Positions 22,002 through 33,984 of a DNA stretch of 64,000 bases are shown one piece after another. How positions within the stretch are numbered: position 1 is the first letter of the stretch; every line of letters starts with the position of its first letter. The DNA is from Acanthococcus lagerstroemiae (Eukaryota; Arthropoda; Insecta; Hemiptera; Eriococcidae). The translations under genes and the position numbers were made by a program. Under the pieces are notes generated by a model. It worked only from the letters and a program-made list of their open reading frames with translations. It was not told the origin of the DNA and ran no database searches. Where the stretch lies: positions 35,485,574 to 35,549,573 of the forward strand of contig CM063114.1 in assembly GCA_031841125.1 (NCBI GenBank), in the 5' to 3' direction.

Positions 22002-22114
22002 TTCTTAATAGCAACCTGAAAAAAAAGTACAATGGACTACAAGGTCGGAACCTCTGAATTTCGCATACAGCGCCACCTCACACAAAAATAATGAAGCCTC
22101 CTTAGCTAGCTTCT

Positions 22115-22560
22115 ATGTCTTTCGGTTCTGGGCAGTTCTTGTCCAAAGCCTCCCCATCCTCTTAACCAGTTCATCCTCCCACCACGTGCCTGGCTGATCT
22201 CTTTTCCTTTTATACTTATGGTACTCACTCAAGCAGCTTCTTACTAAATTTTTCTGTACTTGACGTTTTGTTTCCGCAAAAACTTTGTCATCTGTTCTAA
22301 GTTTGTTTAGATTTTTGGATAAGGTTTTCATAGTCTCTTTGATGCTATTGCATTTTTCCTGGGTACTAATATTAGGATGCTTTGCTATTTTCCCAACTTC
22401 TTCATCAAGAACTCTTTAGCTTCTGTTCGTTTGTGTTCTGGGATTATGGCGGAGTCACCTTGTACTAATTTGGAGGAGTTATCGTATTTTATTTTCGAGG
22501 GGATGATTAGCGTATATCTACAGGCCCTATGGTCAGAATGGAATTCTAATCTAAAGTTTT
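22115..22560 (-). pseudogene. RTE-like LINE with internal deletion (endonuclease end joined to C-terminus)
   Basis: On the minus strand the frame starts FRLEFHSDHRACRYTLIIPS (about 22500-22555), which holds the SDHR catalytic end of the APE-type endonuclease. The inter-domain linker follows (LSKNLNKLRTDDKVFAETKR). It then passes directly into WWEDELVKRMGRLWTRTAQN, the last conserved block of RTE-like proteins. The whole RT, normally about 450 residues, is missing between them, so this is an internally deleted copy. A frameshift or stop lies near 22400 and a TAG replaces the Trp after NRKT. Confidence 0.72.
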
Positions 22561-22561
22561 A

Positions 22562-22690
22562 GGACAGTTACCCAAATCCAATTGCCCGACAAGATATTCT
22601 CCCGAAATTTTTTTCCCGAATCCATTTACCCGAAACCCAATTTCCTGAAGCTATTTACTCGACAAGACGTTTCCCTGATTTTTTTTTAAA
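22562..22690. repeat. CCCGA-phrase repeat (left block)
   Basis: Irregular repetition of phrases such as CCAATTGCCCGACAAG, TTTCCCGAATCCATTTACCC and GACAAGACGTTTCCCTGA. A related block in the same orientation followed by an inverted part lies at 24395-24540, on the other side of the RTE remnant. Confidence 0.55.
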
Positions 22691-22969
22691 AACCTGAGAT
22701 GGTGCAGTGGAGACGTAAGTGTTTGCAATATTGAAAGTGCCACGGAAAAAAATTAATTGCCATACCCTCTGTGTTGTACTTGGTTAAGTAACATATGAGT
22801 AGAGATCGGATTTTTCGGCATTGAAACGTGTGAATTTCGGCGCCAAAATCGGAAAATTCGGCATCTAAAAAAAGAGGGGTATTCGATAATTCAAAATCAG
22901 AATACCTTTATTGAGGATTATTTCCGTCCATCTTATGAAATAATTATAAACTTATAAAATTGTACTTTT

Positions 22970-23905
22970 AAAAATTTAGGATTTAGAAATCTTTCCTCGG
23001 CTCAAAGTGAGCAAAGGTTTACTGTAGCCGTTCCCAATCTGCTCGATTCGTTGCGATTTTTTCGAAATTCTTACCCCCTAAGAATGCGTTTATATCATCT
23101 TCCCATCTTCTTAGCTGGCGACCTTTTTTTCCTTTTTTTGTGAGAAATGTACTAGAAAGTGGCTCTGTACGTCCATCTGTCATCTTTTAACCTTGCAACA
23201 TGACCCGCCCATCTCCATTTCTGTCTTCTTACATACGAGTATCTTACTAAGTTTAGATTTTTTGCAAGTTTTTGTTTCAAGATCTCCGTTCTTATGTAGT
23301 CATTTTTCTTTATTTTCAACATTGACCGTTTTATTGAATTTTGCATTATTCTCAGCTTGTTTATTTTAGAAGTCAGTTTCCAAGTCTGACATCCATACGT
23401 CAGTGTAGGTACTATACATGTGTTAAATATTTGGCTTTTCTGCAAATTATTGAAGGGGCTCTTAAATATTCTTTTGAGTGTCTAGTATTTGGACCACGCT
23501 TTTGTAATTCTAGTTTCTACTTCTTTCTCTGTATTATTTTCGAACATTATTTGTTGTCCTAGATATGTTTTGCCTGTGGTACTATTTCTATTTTTTTCTC
23601 CTTTTAGTTCTATTGGCTTTATAACTGGACTTTTGGTTAGAATCTTTGTTTCATTAATATTCATTCGTAGTCCCGATTCTGTACATTTGTGGCTTAATTC
23701 TTTTATAATCTCTCTCAGTTCTTTTTCTGAACTAGCAACAAGGATTACATCATCAGCGAACCTTAAGTTATAAATCGTTTCCCCATTGATGTTTATGCCT
23801 TTTTCTTCCCCTTTGATGTTTCTAAAAATTTCTTCCCAAGCACAGCTGAATAATACCGGTGATAGTGGGTCCCTTTGTCTGACTCATTTTTCAACGTCGA
23901 AATAC
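22970..23905 (-). pseudogene. RTE-like LINE RT palm-to-C-terminus remnant
   Basis: Minus-strand order: VRQRDPLSPVLFSCAWEEIF near 23830-23890, motif C NLRFADDVILVASS near 23735-23775, GLRMNINETKIL, YLGQQIMFENNTEKEVETRI near 23500-23570, AWSKY, the thumb TCIVPTLTYGCQTWKL near 23370-23420, then QKWRWAGHVARLKDDRWTYR near 23165-23225. The last conserved block, RRWEDDINAF...NRADWERL, is near 23015-23110. The GDP of the usual RQGDPLSP is RDP here, and a stop precedes it. One or two frameshifts separate the blocks. The endonuclease and RT fingers are missing. The thumb sequence is the same subfamily as the fragment at 36955. Confidence 0.85.
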
Positions 23906-24394
23906 TTGCCAAAAGATCAGATCCGGCAAGCTGAAGGCCTGCAATAGAGATAAACGACCTCGAAGATCGCAGCATCAAAACTTTTACCCGTGATACTCCC
24001 TCCCCCTCCTCCTCTACATGGAATCAATATTCGGCTATTTGTGCCAACTCTCATAAAACAAACAATGTTAGTGAGGGTTGGCATAAACGCTTCTGCGTAA
24101 TTGTAGCCAAACACCACCCCGATCTGTATTCGGCAATTACTTAACTCCAGAAGGCACAGGCCAATACAGAAGTCAGCCTGGCCGAACTTAGCCTTGGCCG
24201 GCGAGTGACAAACTCGCCCCAAGCTAAGTGGTTGCAGCTGCAGACTCGACTGAGATCGATCGTCTTAGAATATGATGAATATGTGGCTAATGACGAACAA
24301 GTTAGCCTTGGCTCACACTACACTGTTATCCTAAAAAATGCAAATAAGCTAAAGATTTTTCGTCTCACATTTATAACTCTCAAAATAATGCTCT
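23906..24394. other. Unassigned sequence between two RTE remnants
   Basis: A minus-strand frame (23917-24222) is open for about 100 codons but has no recognisable motif, and its Gly/Cys-rich content looks compositional. I see no gene. Confidence 0.35.
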
Positions 24395-24540
24395 CCAAAA
24401 ACTATCCGACAGCCATTTACCCGATAAGGCATTTCCCTGAATTTCTATTGCCCGAAAAAATTGTCAGACCTAGTACTACGTCTTGTAGGCGAAATGGCCT
24501 GTCAGGGAAATGGATTCGGGGAAATGACCCGAAATCTTAG
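24395..24540. repeat. CCCGA-phrase repeat with inverted part (right block)
   Basis: Starts with GCCATTTACCCGATAAGG and CATTTCCCTGAATTTC, as in 22562-22690, then near 24495-24540 turns into the reverse orientation (GGAAATGGATTCGGGGAAAT). The block can therefore fold back on itself. It may be the end of a TIR element carrying a minisatellite; no TSD was found. Confidence 0.5.
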
Positions 24541-24799
24541 TCTAGAGATTGTTTATTTATATTTTGTATGATTCTCACGTCGTTTGTGACCATATTGTCA
24601 ATTTCATTTTTCTATTTTATGATCTGGAAAGAGCAGAATCCGACATCTATGTTTTTTTTAAATATGTGTTTGCTATTTAAATTATCTGAAATTACAAATT
24701 CCTTCAGTCATTCTCCGTTTTCATTAACCTCCCTGCCCCAAGGCCTCAAACATTTTAAAAGAAATCTATATTTGTTCCAATTTTTGCATTCCATTCCCC

Positions 24800-26240
24800 C
24801 ATTAATTTAATGCACCCATTGACGGGCTTAGACCCTCCCCACTCTTTTCCAGCGACTCCTTTCCCTAGCGTCTCTTCCCCAGGCGACACCGGCATGTTGC
24901 CTGATTTCATCAGCCCATCAGGTAGTGGGTTTCCTTACATTTCTTTTTGTTCCCAAAATTTTTCTTTTTCACCTGTCCATCCCCTTTCTTGCAACATGAA
25001 CCGCGTAATCAAATTTCAGTTCTTTTATGACAAATCTACAGTCCTTAACTTTTGATTTATCCCTTACCCATCTATTGGTTAGTCTGTCCTTCCTTTTTAC
25101 TCCGATTATAGCCCTCTCCATTGCAATCTGGGTCCTGGCTAGCTTCAGACTTCGGCCTTATGTGGCAGTCCATGTCTGTGCCCCGTACATTAACACCGGT
25201 AGTGTATACATATTCCCATTTCCTTTTTCATTACCAAAGGCATTTCACTTTTGTAGATATTTTTTAGGGACCAGAAACTTTTCCATGCCTGTTATCTTCT
25301 ATTTGAGATTTCCTTTTCTGATTTATCTTTAAGTGAAACAATTTGAGCCAAATATATCGTGCTATCTTCTGCTTTAATTTGATTGTCACTGATAACTATT
25401 TCTTTGCTACATTTAACGTTTAATAATAACACTGTTTTGGTATTTAGAGTCAGACCTGGTTTGTTACACCGCCATGGTTTGCATTTCTTTTCCATCCCGA
25501 GAAATTTAAAGCCATATATCGTCAGCAAATCTTAAGTTGTTGAGCCTTTCCCCATTTATTATTATACCCTTTTGTTCCTAGTTTAAATTTTGAAATATAT
25601 CTTCTAGGAGACAATTAAATAAGTTGGGACATAGGGGGTCCCTGTGTTTCACTCTTTTTTCGATTTAAAAATTTTTGCCTATACTGTCCAAACGAATTTT
25701 TCCTCCCTTGTTCTTGTACATTTCTCTTATAGTTTTTATCATTTTCTGGGTCTTTTAGAATATTATTAAACATTTTCTTTTAGAATACAACCATAATTGC
25801 CTATTTTGTCGGCCTCTTTTCCAGTTAGCTTTCCAGACTACAAAATCCGCTTTCTAGAAGGAACTTCCTGTTTCATCCTTATACTGGCATTCATACGTTT
25901 ATTTATTGTGTAACTTACTATAAAAGTCCATCGCCACTTAGACGATTTTATTCCTGTCGTAGACAAATTTATCTTCGTTATTTTTAATTTCTGGAATAAT
26001 AATTTGATCCTGAAAAATTTCATGTTCGGCTTTTTTAACTGATCCTGTCTGCGCTTTATGATTTCACGCATCGTATTTGTATCGCAAGTATAAATAACAT
26101 TTTTAATTGCTTTATCAACAGTTTTCCTTAGTTCAGTTAATTCAGTTTTTTCTTTTAAATTTTTGTGAATTTTATTTTCCAAAGAGTTCCTCCTTTCATT
26201 GAGTATTCTAGTTTTTTTTCGGAAATTTTGGTTTTGGTAG
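24800..26240 (-). pseudogene. RTE-like LINE remnant, inter-domain linker to C-terminus
   Basis: Minus-strand reading: linker LNERRNSLENKIHKNLKEKT, ELRKTVDKAIKNVI near 26080-26200. RT follows with MIKTIREMYKNKGGKIRLDS, VKHRDPLCPNLFNCLLEDIF near 25590-25660, GIIINGERLNNLRFADDIWL near 25510-25580, and NKPGLTLNTKTVLLLNVKCS. The thumb contains MYGAQTWTAT, KLARTQIAMERAIIGVKRKD and LKFDYAVHVARKGMDR. The end block TRWADEIRQ-like, AGVAWGRDARERSRWKR lies near 24835-24920. Many stops and frameshifts. This copy differs from the 22970-23905 copy in the thumb, so it belongs to another subfamily. Confidence 0.8.
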
Positions 26241-27016
26241 AGTTTAAAGTTATTGTTTCGCTAAATTTTCCAGTAACTGCTTTAATTACCATTCCCCCAA
26301 TAGGATATTGCAGTACTCTTTTTCGGCCAAATGTGTTGACTAGAGGGCTTTGTAGAATTCTGTGTGATCTCTCTCATCTGAACCCAAAGTTTGGGCGTAT
26401 ACTAACTTGTGCAATCGTTAGATTCGTATGTGCATCCAATTTTAGTTCTGGAACTCCATTTCTTTCAGAAACTGCACCCCCTGGTAATTCTTGGATTTAC
26501 TTTCGTAATAAACATAATGGCCATTTTTATTTTTTACGAAACTTTCGCCCTCCTTTTTGACCTCTGATAAACCAGTTATGTCCCATTAATTTTTTTCAGT
26601 GGGTTTTTCGAATTCATTATGTAACCATTCATCACTGCTAACCCTCTGTAGTTATAATATACAAGCTGAATTTTGTTATTTTTGGTTTTTAGATATTTTT
26701 TAACCATCCTTTTCGGACAAATTTATAAGGTTGCGTAGTTCTAGCCTCGTTCTTTTGTCATTTGTTTGGAGAACTGAATACTTCTCGAGTAAAATTGAAA
26801 AATGTGACGGCTCCCACATAACACGGCGTAAAAGTTAAGTAACTTGACGGTGGCGCCACGGATGTTTCTGTCAGGTAGCCGAACCTTGAAACTACCATGC
26901 GTTCTTGGTTAGTTGCAATAAAGAAACACGTGATACATGAAAATAAAACTGACATGATAATAAATAAAATGTCATAAGTTTTCACATTTCTATTCTTATT
27001 TTGAGTCGCTGTGTGG
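26241..27016. other. Unassigned sequence
   Basis: The minus strand just upstream of the RTE linker keeps protein-like stretches (for example VPELKLDAHTNLTIAQVSIR near 26400-26460), which may be the end of the LINE's endonuclease or part of another element. Nothing is identifiable beyond that. Confidence 0.3.
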
Positions 27017-27272
27017 CAGCCCCGTAGAGAGAAAAAGAGGGCCTGGGAGAATTTCCACGCCCCCCCCCCGTCTCCATCCAGTTCAATTTGTTCTTTTGTT
27101 GAATGGAAAAAAATTATAAGTCACCGGATCAGGGGTTTCTTTCATCGTGTAAGGAGTGATTGCTGATTTGATGTACAGTATGATTGAAATTCAGGCCTCT
27201 TAAAAATATCGGGCCCCCTTCAAAGTCCGGGACCGGGGCATTTCCCCCTTCTCCCTCCTCTCGACAGGGTTG
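27017..27272. mobile_element. hAT-type MITE, G/C-rich-ended family, copy 1 (256 bp)
   Basis: Left end CAGCCCCGTAGAGAGAAAAA, right end complementary to CAACCCTGTCGAGAGGAGGG. Interior phrases (AGTGATTGCTGATTTGATGT, ACAGTATGAT, TTAAAAATATCGGGC) are shared with the copy at 49942-50177. Flanking octamers ctgtgtgg (27009-27016) and ctctgggg (27273-27280) match at 6 of 8, an eroded TSD. Confidence 0.78.
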
Positions 27273-27545
27273 CTCTGGGGCCAAGTGGTAACGTGCCTGC
27301 TTCGCAATCCTTGCATCTCAGGTTCGAGTTCCACCAATGCTGTAAAGCTAGTGACATTTTAATACCCCCACTAACATCCTAGTGAACAAAGCGACTGCAG
27401 TATCAATCGAGGTGGAACCATAGCACGTCTTGTAACCACCGCCAGTTCACACGGACAAGGTATTACAATCGCAAGGCGTGTTACCACCAGATCAGAAAGA
27501 TTGGTACTGTGCGTGTGCAGGTTGTGGACAGCTTACTCAACGTCA
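27273..27545 (+). mobile_element. SINE-B, tRNA-headed copy
   Basis: Begins next to the MITE. A-box-like GGCCAAGTGGTAACG at about 27280-27294 and B-box GGTTCGAGTTCC at about 27322-27333 are spaced as in a tRNA-derived polymerase III promoter. The body (AGCTAGTGACATTTTAATAC, GACTGCAGTATCAATC, GTGTTACCACCAGATC, ACAGCTTACTC) is shared with 6105-6318. The 3' boundary and TSD were not resolved. The head resembles a tRNA but lacks a complete cloverleaf, so it is not called a tRNA gene. Confidence 0.75.
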
Positions 27546-30500
27546 TGGAAACATGTGAAGCGAACTGCGGCTGTACATTCTTTGGCACAGATAATAAAAA
27601 CTCTAACGTAACAAAACCGTGAGTAAAGCAACAGTAAACTATCATGACTAATCTGCCCAGGAAAGTCGCGCGCGACCGCCTACGCCCGGCATCGGATACG
27701 ATGCCTAAAGAAGAAAATTCTTATTTTACTTTCGGAGATGCCTGCAAGTTGCTCTAAGTGTTATGCTTTTTGGAAACGCGAAAATTTCAACAGGCTGTAG
27801 TACGAATTTGGGTACGACAATGAAAGAAGGGCTTTCCAAATCTTGGGCCAAAAGTGACTAATCAAAAAAATTTGAGAAAATCCGAAGATTTCTAAGGGTG
27901 AGCAAAAGGAGAACTGACATCCCAAGATCTAAGGTGATACCCTCATCGCCGAGGATGAAACGATTGTTCTGAATCCAACTGAGAAATTTTAGTAGTCCGT
28001 GAACTTCCCATTCAAAAGGGCATAACATTCATTCGACTTTCGTAGCTTGTACATACATAAAACGTGTAAAACCGAACTTCAAACGCAAAATGAAGTTCTC
28101 TGTAACAAGACAATAAACCCTCTGTACTTTCCGTAAAGAAAATATTTACAGTATGTGCTATAAGGTTCCAACATGTATCGTATTTCACTCGATGTTTGCC
28201 CAAATGACAGATGCAATAACAGGCAGTTCACACTCTCCCACATTCGTGACACAATGACAGCAGCAGTTGACAGAGAGGGAAGAAAAAGGAAGAGTACTTT
28301 AAACACCTTACACCATGGAAATTAAACCTTTTGCGCGTAAATTATAAGCGGGAAAATTGAAGAGAGAAACATTAAATGTTTGCTAGAAATACAAGCACTT
28401 ACTCTAATTGTAATTATATCGTCGGTTACGTACCGATGCAGCGGCGCAAGGTGAAATAAACGTTATTTTCTTGCAGACGTTTTATGGAAAATACAAGATA
28501 AGTAGATTAAAGGTTTGCCAACGAGTGGTATTAAAAGCAAAACTGAGTAAAAATATGACAAGTGAATTTCTCGTGAGAAATGTAGACGGTATTTCGCGGT
28601 CAACACTTTTACACGAGCGGTGTACTGGTGCACGGTAGACAGATTTCAGTTGATTTACCGGGCCAACGCGTAGAGGGCAATATTTAGAAATGGCGGAAAA
28701 GTCTTGTTTCCTCCAAAATTGAAAATGTAAGTAACATCCTTTCTCACCTCTATTACACTAAAATGTATTTACAGCGAAATTACGACCTAGTCAAGATGCC
28801 AAACAACGGTAATATTTTCTAAAGATATGTATAATCGCGACTGGTATATTCTAATATCAATGGGAAAGTAAAATTTGCGAAATTTACGCGTAAGCTGGAA
28901 TACGGTAATGCGTGATTAGCCGCAGTGGCGGCATTTGAAAATGGTCAACGATTCCAATTAAAAAAGGTATGTCTAACTAATATACGGCTTCAGATAGAGC
29001 GAATACTTACAATACGATCACTACCTCGATAATTGATTTTGTAAACGAGAATTTTCGAGTCGTATTTCTATAACATCTCTTTGTATCAAATTTACGAATT
29101 GTCAGTTTTAAGACGACAGTATCTGCCTCCCGACGCCTTACATGTGGGCCATGAATTTGGTGATTGACGTGTAACTCAATCCCCCAAATAAACCTACTGG
29201 GTGACCAACGTCTTCACATAAGCAGCTATTCCAAGAATACCTTGCGACTGGCCGAAGTCACATTTATAACCTGACAGTGTATGCATAATACACCTTGTTC
29301 AAGTACTAATTTACAATAATCTAACACCAACTCGAAAGAATACCAGTCTATAAAAAGTAAATTGCTCTTTAGTCTTGAAAACTTACTCAGTTTAGATTCA
29401 CTCTGGTTCTTTTATGCAAGATTAAGACTCGTTCACCCCAACATGAACTCACACATCCGTCGTCCACAGAATACGAAGAGCAACTTCGGCCTATTTCAGA
29501 CCCTTCCTTCGTGCAATGATGATCATTCGAATAGCCTCTCTTCCTCATATTATCTAATAATTTAAGAGCTGATTTTCCAAAACGCAATGAATCCATGCTT
29601 TTCAATTGTTTAGGAAGTATAAGACTCTGTCTACAGATATCAATTTTCATTTACCTTCCTTTTATCTTTACAGAATCTAGCCTCAACCTTAACGGATACA
29701 ACGTAGAGATTGCATTTTCAAAACTAAAATATACGCCAGAATACAAGCTGAAGAAAAATCCCAAAATAGGACTCATTGTGCATTGTGTTTTGATATTCGA
29801 ACACGTAATGCATTCTGAAAACTAACTTTTCATTAGTAAATATTATGATAACATGAAGGAGTTACCTTCACTCTATTCCGAAAAAAATCACTGGATTTCC
29901 TGAACATAAGTTTTTTTATTAGCTAATACAGTGATAATGAGAGAAATTATATTTTTACAATTTGACGCTATATTGAAACATTGGAGGTTCCATCAACTGA
30001 TTCCGAGAAGACAAAATAAACAAAATCAAATAAAAAAAAACAAAACAAAAAATGTACTTATGGCATTTTGGAACAGCATTTCTCACATATTTAGAAAAAT
30101 TTGCAACTGAAAATCGAAAATGTAGGCAATTTCTCACGTCCTTCTGTACTTATGTAATCATTGGACCTGCATCTTCATTAATTCTCCACGACTTCAAACT
30201 TTGTGCAAACTCCTTCTTTTGCTTTTTATGGAAATACAATACTATTTTTAATTAGCACACATTTTAAAACAATACAGGTTGTTTTTTGTTTTTTAAAGTT
30301 TTCTGTCTGTAAAATATACGCGGCGCGTCATGAGAAAACGTGCCTTGAGGTGAAAATCCTAATTTTGCAATAGAAGCAAAAATAGGGCGAAAAACGAATG
30401 TTTGGTGACATTGAGTTTTCAACAGGAAGTTGTTGTTCACCTTCCTGGCAACACTGTATCAACTTCCGGAGGCCTAACTGACATTTTTACCAGTCATTGG

Positions 30501-30899
30501 TAGTAATTTAAAAGGGACTTACATGTCTCTAATATAGTGTGACGATGAAGTTCTGGGACTACGCTTCCTAGAGGAACTTCATAAGCGCCATCTCTCGGGG
30601 AACACTTGTATTATTTTTAATGCAGTTTCTCCTGCGTACCATGCAAGTTTCAGCTTATTGCGCCGACGGAAACGTTGTTCAGAATTTTTTGTTTGTAACA
30701 AGGTCTCACGGCTGTCATGGCAGAAAAACCACGGTAAAGTTCTCAAAAATTACGTTTTGGAATGCTCTGATTTCAAAACGCTATATCTCAGTTGGGAAAA
30801 GAGCTAGAGACTTGTGCCTTGTGGTAAGTTGCTTTGGATTCCCCGGGCCTACTTCTCCATATAAAAACTAGTTCAAATCTCAATTTTAACCTTTATCAC
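27546..30899. other. Unassigned sequence
   Basis: No gene, repeat unit or element end that I can support. Open frames (28012-28306, 29362-29825) have no recognisable motif. The least repeat-like part of the window, it may be host intergenic or intronic DNA. Confidence 0.4.
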
Positions 30900-32028
30900 C
30901 CTAAGGTATGTTTTCTCGTGACACGTCACGCATTGTTTTCAAAAAAAAAAAAAAGGTACAAATTTTATAAATGGTTTTTTGTGAACGTAAATTCTTTTTA
31001 TACACGTTTTTCTATCGACAATATTTTTAAACATGTTTTCAGTTACTTATTCGAAGAAATGTTTTTCTGGAAAAATTAATGTTATTAATAAGAAAAAATT
31101 TTCAATTCAAATATTTTGATTAAAACTGTTAGTGAAAGAAGTCAAATTAGAGTACTTTCATAGGAAAAATGTTTTCTTCAAAATATGTTTTTCGATGAAA
31201 TAAGGTAAATATTTGTATTTAAAAAAGTTTTTTATACGGGGGAGGGGGGGGGGAGAATTATCATACTTTTAATTTGATAGCGTATAATTTTTTTGTACTT
31301 TGTTTTTTTTTTGTATTGTTGTTTTTTTTTTTGGTTTTTTTTTGTAAAAAAAAGTGAATTACATAGGTATTAACAAGTTTTTATTTTTGCAATAAAACAT
31401 TTTTCTAGGCAATGTTTTCCTAGTTTTTTATCTAAAAACTTTTTGTACTTACTTACAAAACATTTTTGGTACAATGTTTTTTGTTAAAATTTAAGAATGA
31501 TATCTAATAATAATAATAAATAGCCTAAATGTTTAAAGAAAAAGTATGTTGAAAATTTGTTTTGAATACTAGGTTTTTGTTGGTAACTGAGAAGAAATGT
31601 CAAAAGTCATCAGATTGTTTTTTTTTTTTAAAGCCCCTTTTCGTGAAAGTAATCGTATATTTCTTTTAACTGGGATACTTTATGAAAGGAATAGGACCTT
31701 TGTCAAAAAATCTTTTCTAGTGAACAAAAAAAAAAAAAGAAAAGAAGTAAAAACCCATATCTCGTACGTAAAATACATACTTTAATTTTGTTTTAATTCT
31801 GTTTTAACGAAAAAAATTATAGTTTAGCGGGAAAATGATTATAATGAATCCAACCAATGTTTTATAAAAATTTTATTTACAAAAAGTATTTTTGATTTAA
31901 AAAATTGTATTTTCTTAATAAAAATATATCCATTACATGTCATATTTTTCTCTCGTGAAGAAAAACGGAATAATTTTGGCAAAAAAAACAACAATAATAA
32001 CAATAATAGGTATGTTCCAAAAATATGC

Positions 32029-32240
32029 TCTTTTTCTAATTAGCTCTCCACCCGAGTCCTGGAATCCGCTCTTTCGAGCATTACTTCAGAGACGCCAGGG
32101 AGGCTGTTAGGGCTGTCTTAGCCCTCTTCCCTTCTGGCTGAAAAACGAAAATTCTGGCGAAATGCTACGTGGGCTCGATCCTGGGACCTCCGGATTCTGA
32201 AACCAACGCTCTATCAAGCGACTCGGCCAACCAGACCTTT
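32029..32240 (-). mobile_element. SINE-A copy 2
   Basis: On the minus strand: GGTCTGGTTGGCCGAGTCGC, the A-box region, then GGATCGAGCCCACGTAGC (B-box region), then the shared body with TGCTCGAAAGAGCGGATTCC. An AAAAATATGC duplication flanks it (about 32019-32028 and 32244-32253). The head is closer to copy 1 than to the 37-kb copy. Confidence 0.82.
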
Positions 32241-32674
32241 CAAAAAAATATGCAAAATTTTTTTTCTATTTTTGTTATTTTGTAACAACGTTTTTCAAAA
32301 TGTTTTTTAGTAGACAAGATAAAATTGTTCTAGAACAGTTTTGTTTATGCATAGGAATTTTTGACTTTGTTTTTGGTGCAAATTTTTCGGTATGAAATTG
32401 TGTTTTGAAAAGAAGTCTTATACGTCCAAACATTTTTTTTATTTTATTTTTTTCAGAAAAAATATTTTCTTCACACTTGGATTTTGGATTAAAAAATGTT
32501 AATAACTTTTGTAAAATGAAAATATAGTTAATACAAAAATGTCCTACAGTACAAAAATGATATGAATAAATATTCTGTTTTGTAAATTTTTTTTCGTAAA
32601 GCTTTTCTTAGGAAGAATGATATATATTTTGTATTTTTTGTTTTTTGGTGAAAGAAGTCAAATATTTTATAATT

Positions 32675-33171
32675 GAGGACCGGACTAACAAAACGCACTT
32701 AATCCGAAAAATCGAAAATCGAGTTTTTAGCGCAATCTGGCAGAGAAAGTCAAAAGGCACCTTTGAGGGTTATTTTCACGATTTTATCACGACTTAGAGC
32801 CAGCTAAACCTTTCTTTCGTTCTTCTTTACAATACTGACTTACTTTATTTTTTTTCAAATTTTATGAATATACGATGTCTGAAGGGTAGAGGGGGGAGGG
32901 ATTTTCCGATTTTCAACAGTTTCTAGGTCAAGATGTACCATGGTCTGCCAAAACGAGCTAAGTCCACGACTTCCCCCACTTTGCACTCCCGTAGCTCGAA
33001 AACTGTTTGCATGCCCACCTTAAACTTGGGTGATATTAGCATTGGCCCCTCCTCTTTCCATCCACACAGTTGAATCAGTGTTACCATTTATCGTTCGCCA
33101 GTTAGAAGGTTTTTTTCGATTTCCCAACATTTCTTTTTCTGGACTAAGCGCGTTTTGGAAGTTGGGTTCTC
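32675..33171. mobile_element. TIR element flanked by AATT (copy 2, 497 bp)
   Basis: Left end GAGGACCGGACTAACAAAAC; right end complementary to GAGAACCCAACTTCCAAAAC. AATT flanks at 32671-32674 and 33172-33175. The interior is shared with 12388-12956 (TTTAGCGCAATCTGG, AGAGCCAGCTAAACCTTTC, TTTCTAGGTCAAGATGTAC, GGACTAAGCGCGTTTTGGAA). No ORF. Confidence 0.8.
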
Positions 33172-33984
33172 AATTGTAATACTTTTTTGAAGGAAGGGGA
33201 AAAAATGCACGAATAGTTTTAAAAAAGCAGATATTGGTTGTAAAGATGCTAGCAAGAAATTATTTTTTTAACACAAAGGTTTACGTTTGAGGTTGATATG
33301 AACTATTTTTTTGTACAAGGAACGTATGTTTTTTTGTTTTTTTTTTCAACATAAATTGCTTAAGAAAAATTCAAAAATTTTTTAAATGTTTGCTTTTTTT
33401 GGTATAAGTATACATTTTTTTTATATTAAAATACTTGAGAAAAAATGCATTTTAATGAAAAAATATTTTTGAGGAAATTTTTTCATCAAAAATTTTTTTT
33501 AAAGGAAATTTTTTGGCAATAAAAAGCTTTTTAATGAAAAAATTTTTCAGCCTGAACAAGAAGTTTTTGTTATTTAAAAAGAAAAAATGTTTTGGTCTGA
33601 CAAAACAATTTTTATTTTTTTAATAAAGAGAACTCTTTTGTTAGAAACTTACCAGTTTTTTGTAATTTTTTAAGGACAATATATTTTTTTGATTAAAAAT
33701 GTACTCACGTTTGATTTAAAACAAAGCCTTTTCACCAATAATTCTTTTTGGGAAGGGAGAGGGTCAAAAGTTCTGCATCACCGCTATTAGCGTTCACGTT
33801 TACATGTTGTTCGTGCTGTTAAAATGTCACACACTCACGCACAACGGTCGTGAGAATTATCGCAATGTTATCACTATTAATTTGATAATGCGAATGTGAC
33901 CATGGTATGGTGAGGCAGGCAACAGATCGCAATGGAACGCTCCCCCCATGAGCGCGAATAGCCGACCTGGAGCGAGGGGGACCG

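Larger units (their letters stand above)
30900..33750. repeat. Extremely A/T-rich, degenerate repetitive block
   Basis: Long T and A tracts with recurring phrases such as GTGAAAGAAGTCAAAT (near 31132 and 32649), AAAAATGTTTTC-like and TTTTTTTATACGG-like runs. This suggests an old, decayed array or expanded simple sequence. SINE-A copy 2 and the second AATT element are inserted in it. Frames here encode Phe/Lys/Asn-rich strings and are not genes. Confidence 0.5.

Noticed and set aside
23917..24222. 100-codon minus-strand frame as a gene
   Set aside because: No motif; a glycine run and biased composition between two LINE remnants suggest chance.
27273..27345. Functional tRNA gene
   Set aside because: A and B boxes are present but a complete cloverleaf is not, and the sequence continues into a SINE body shared with a second copy.
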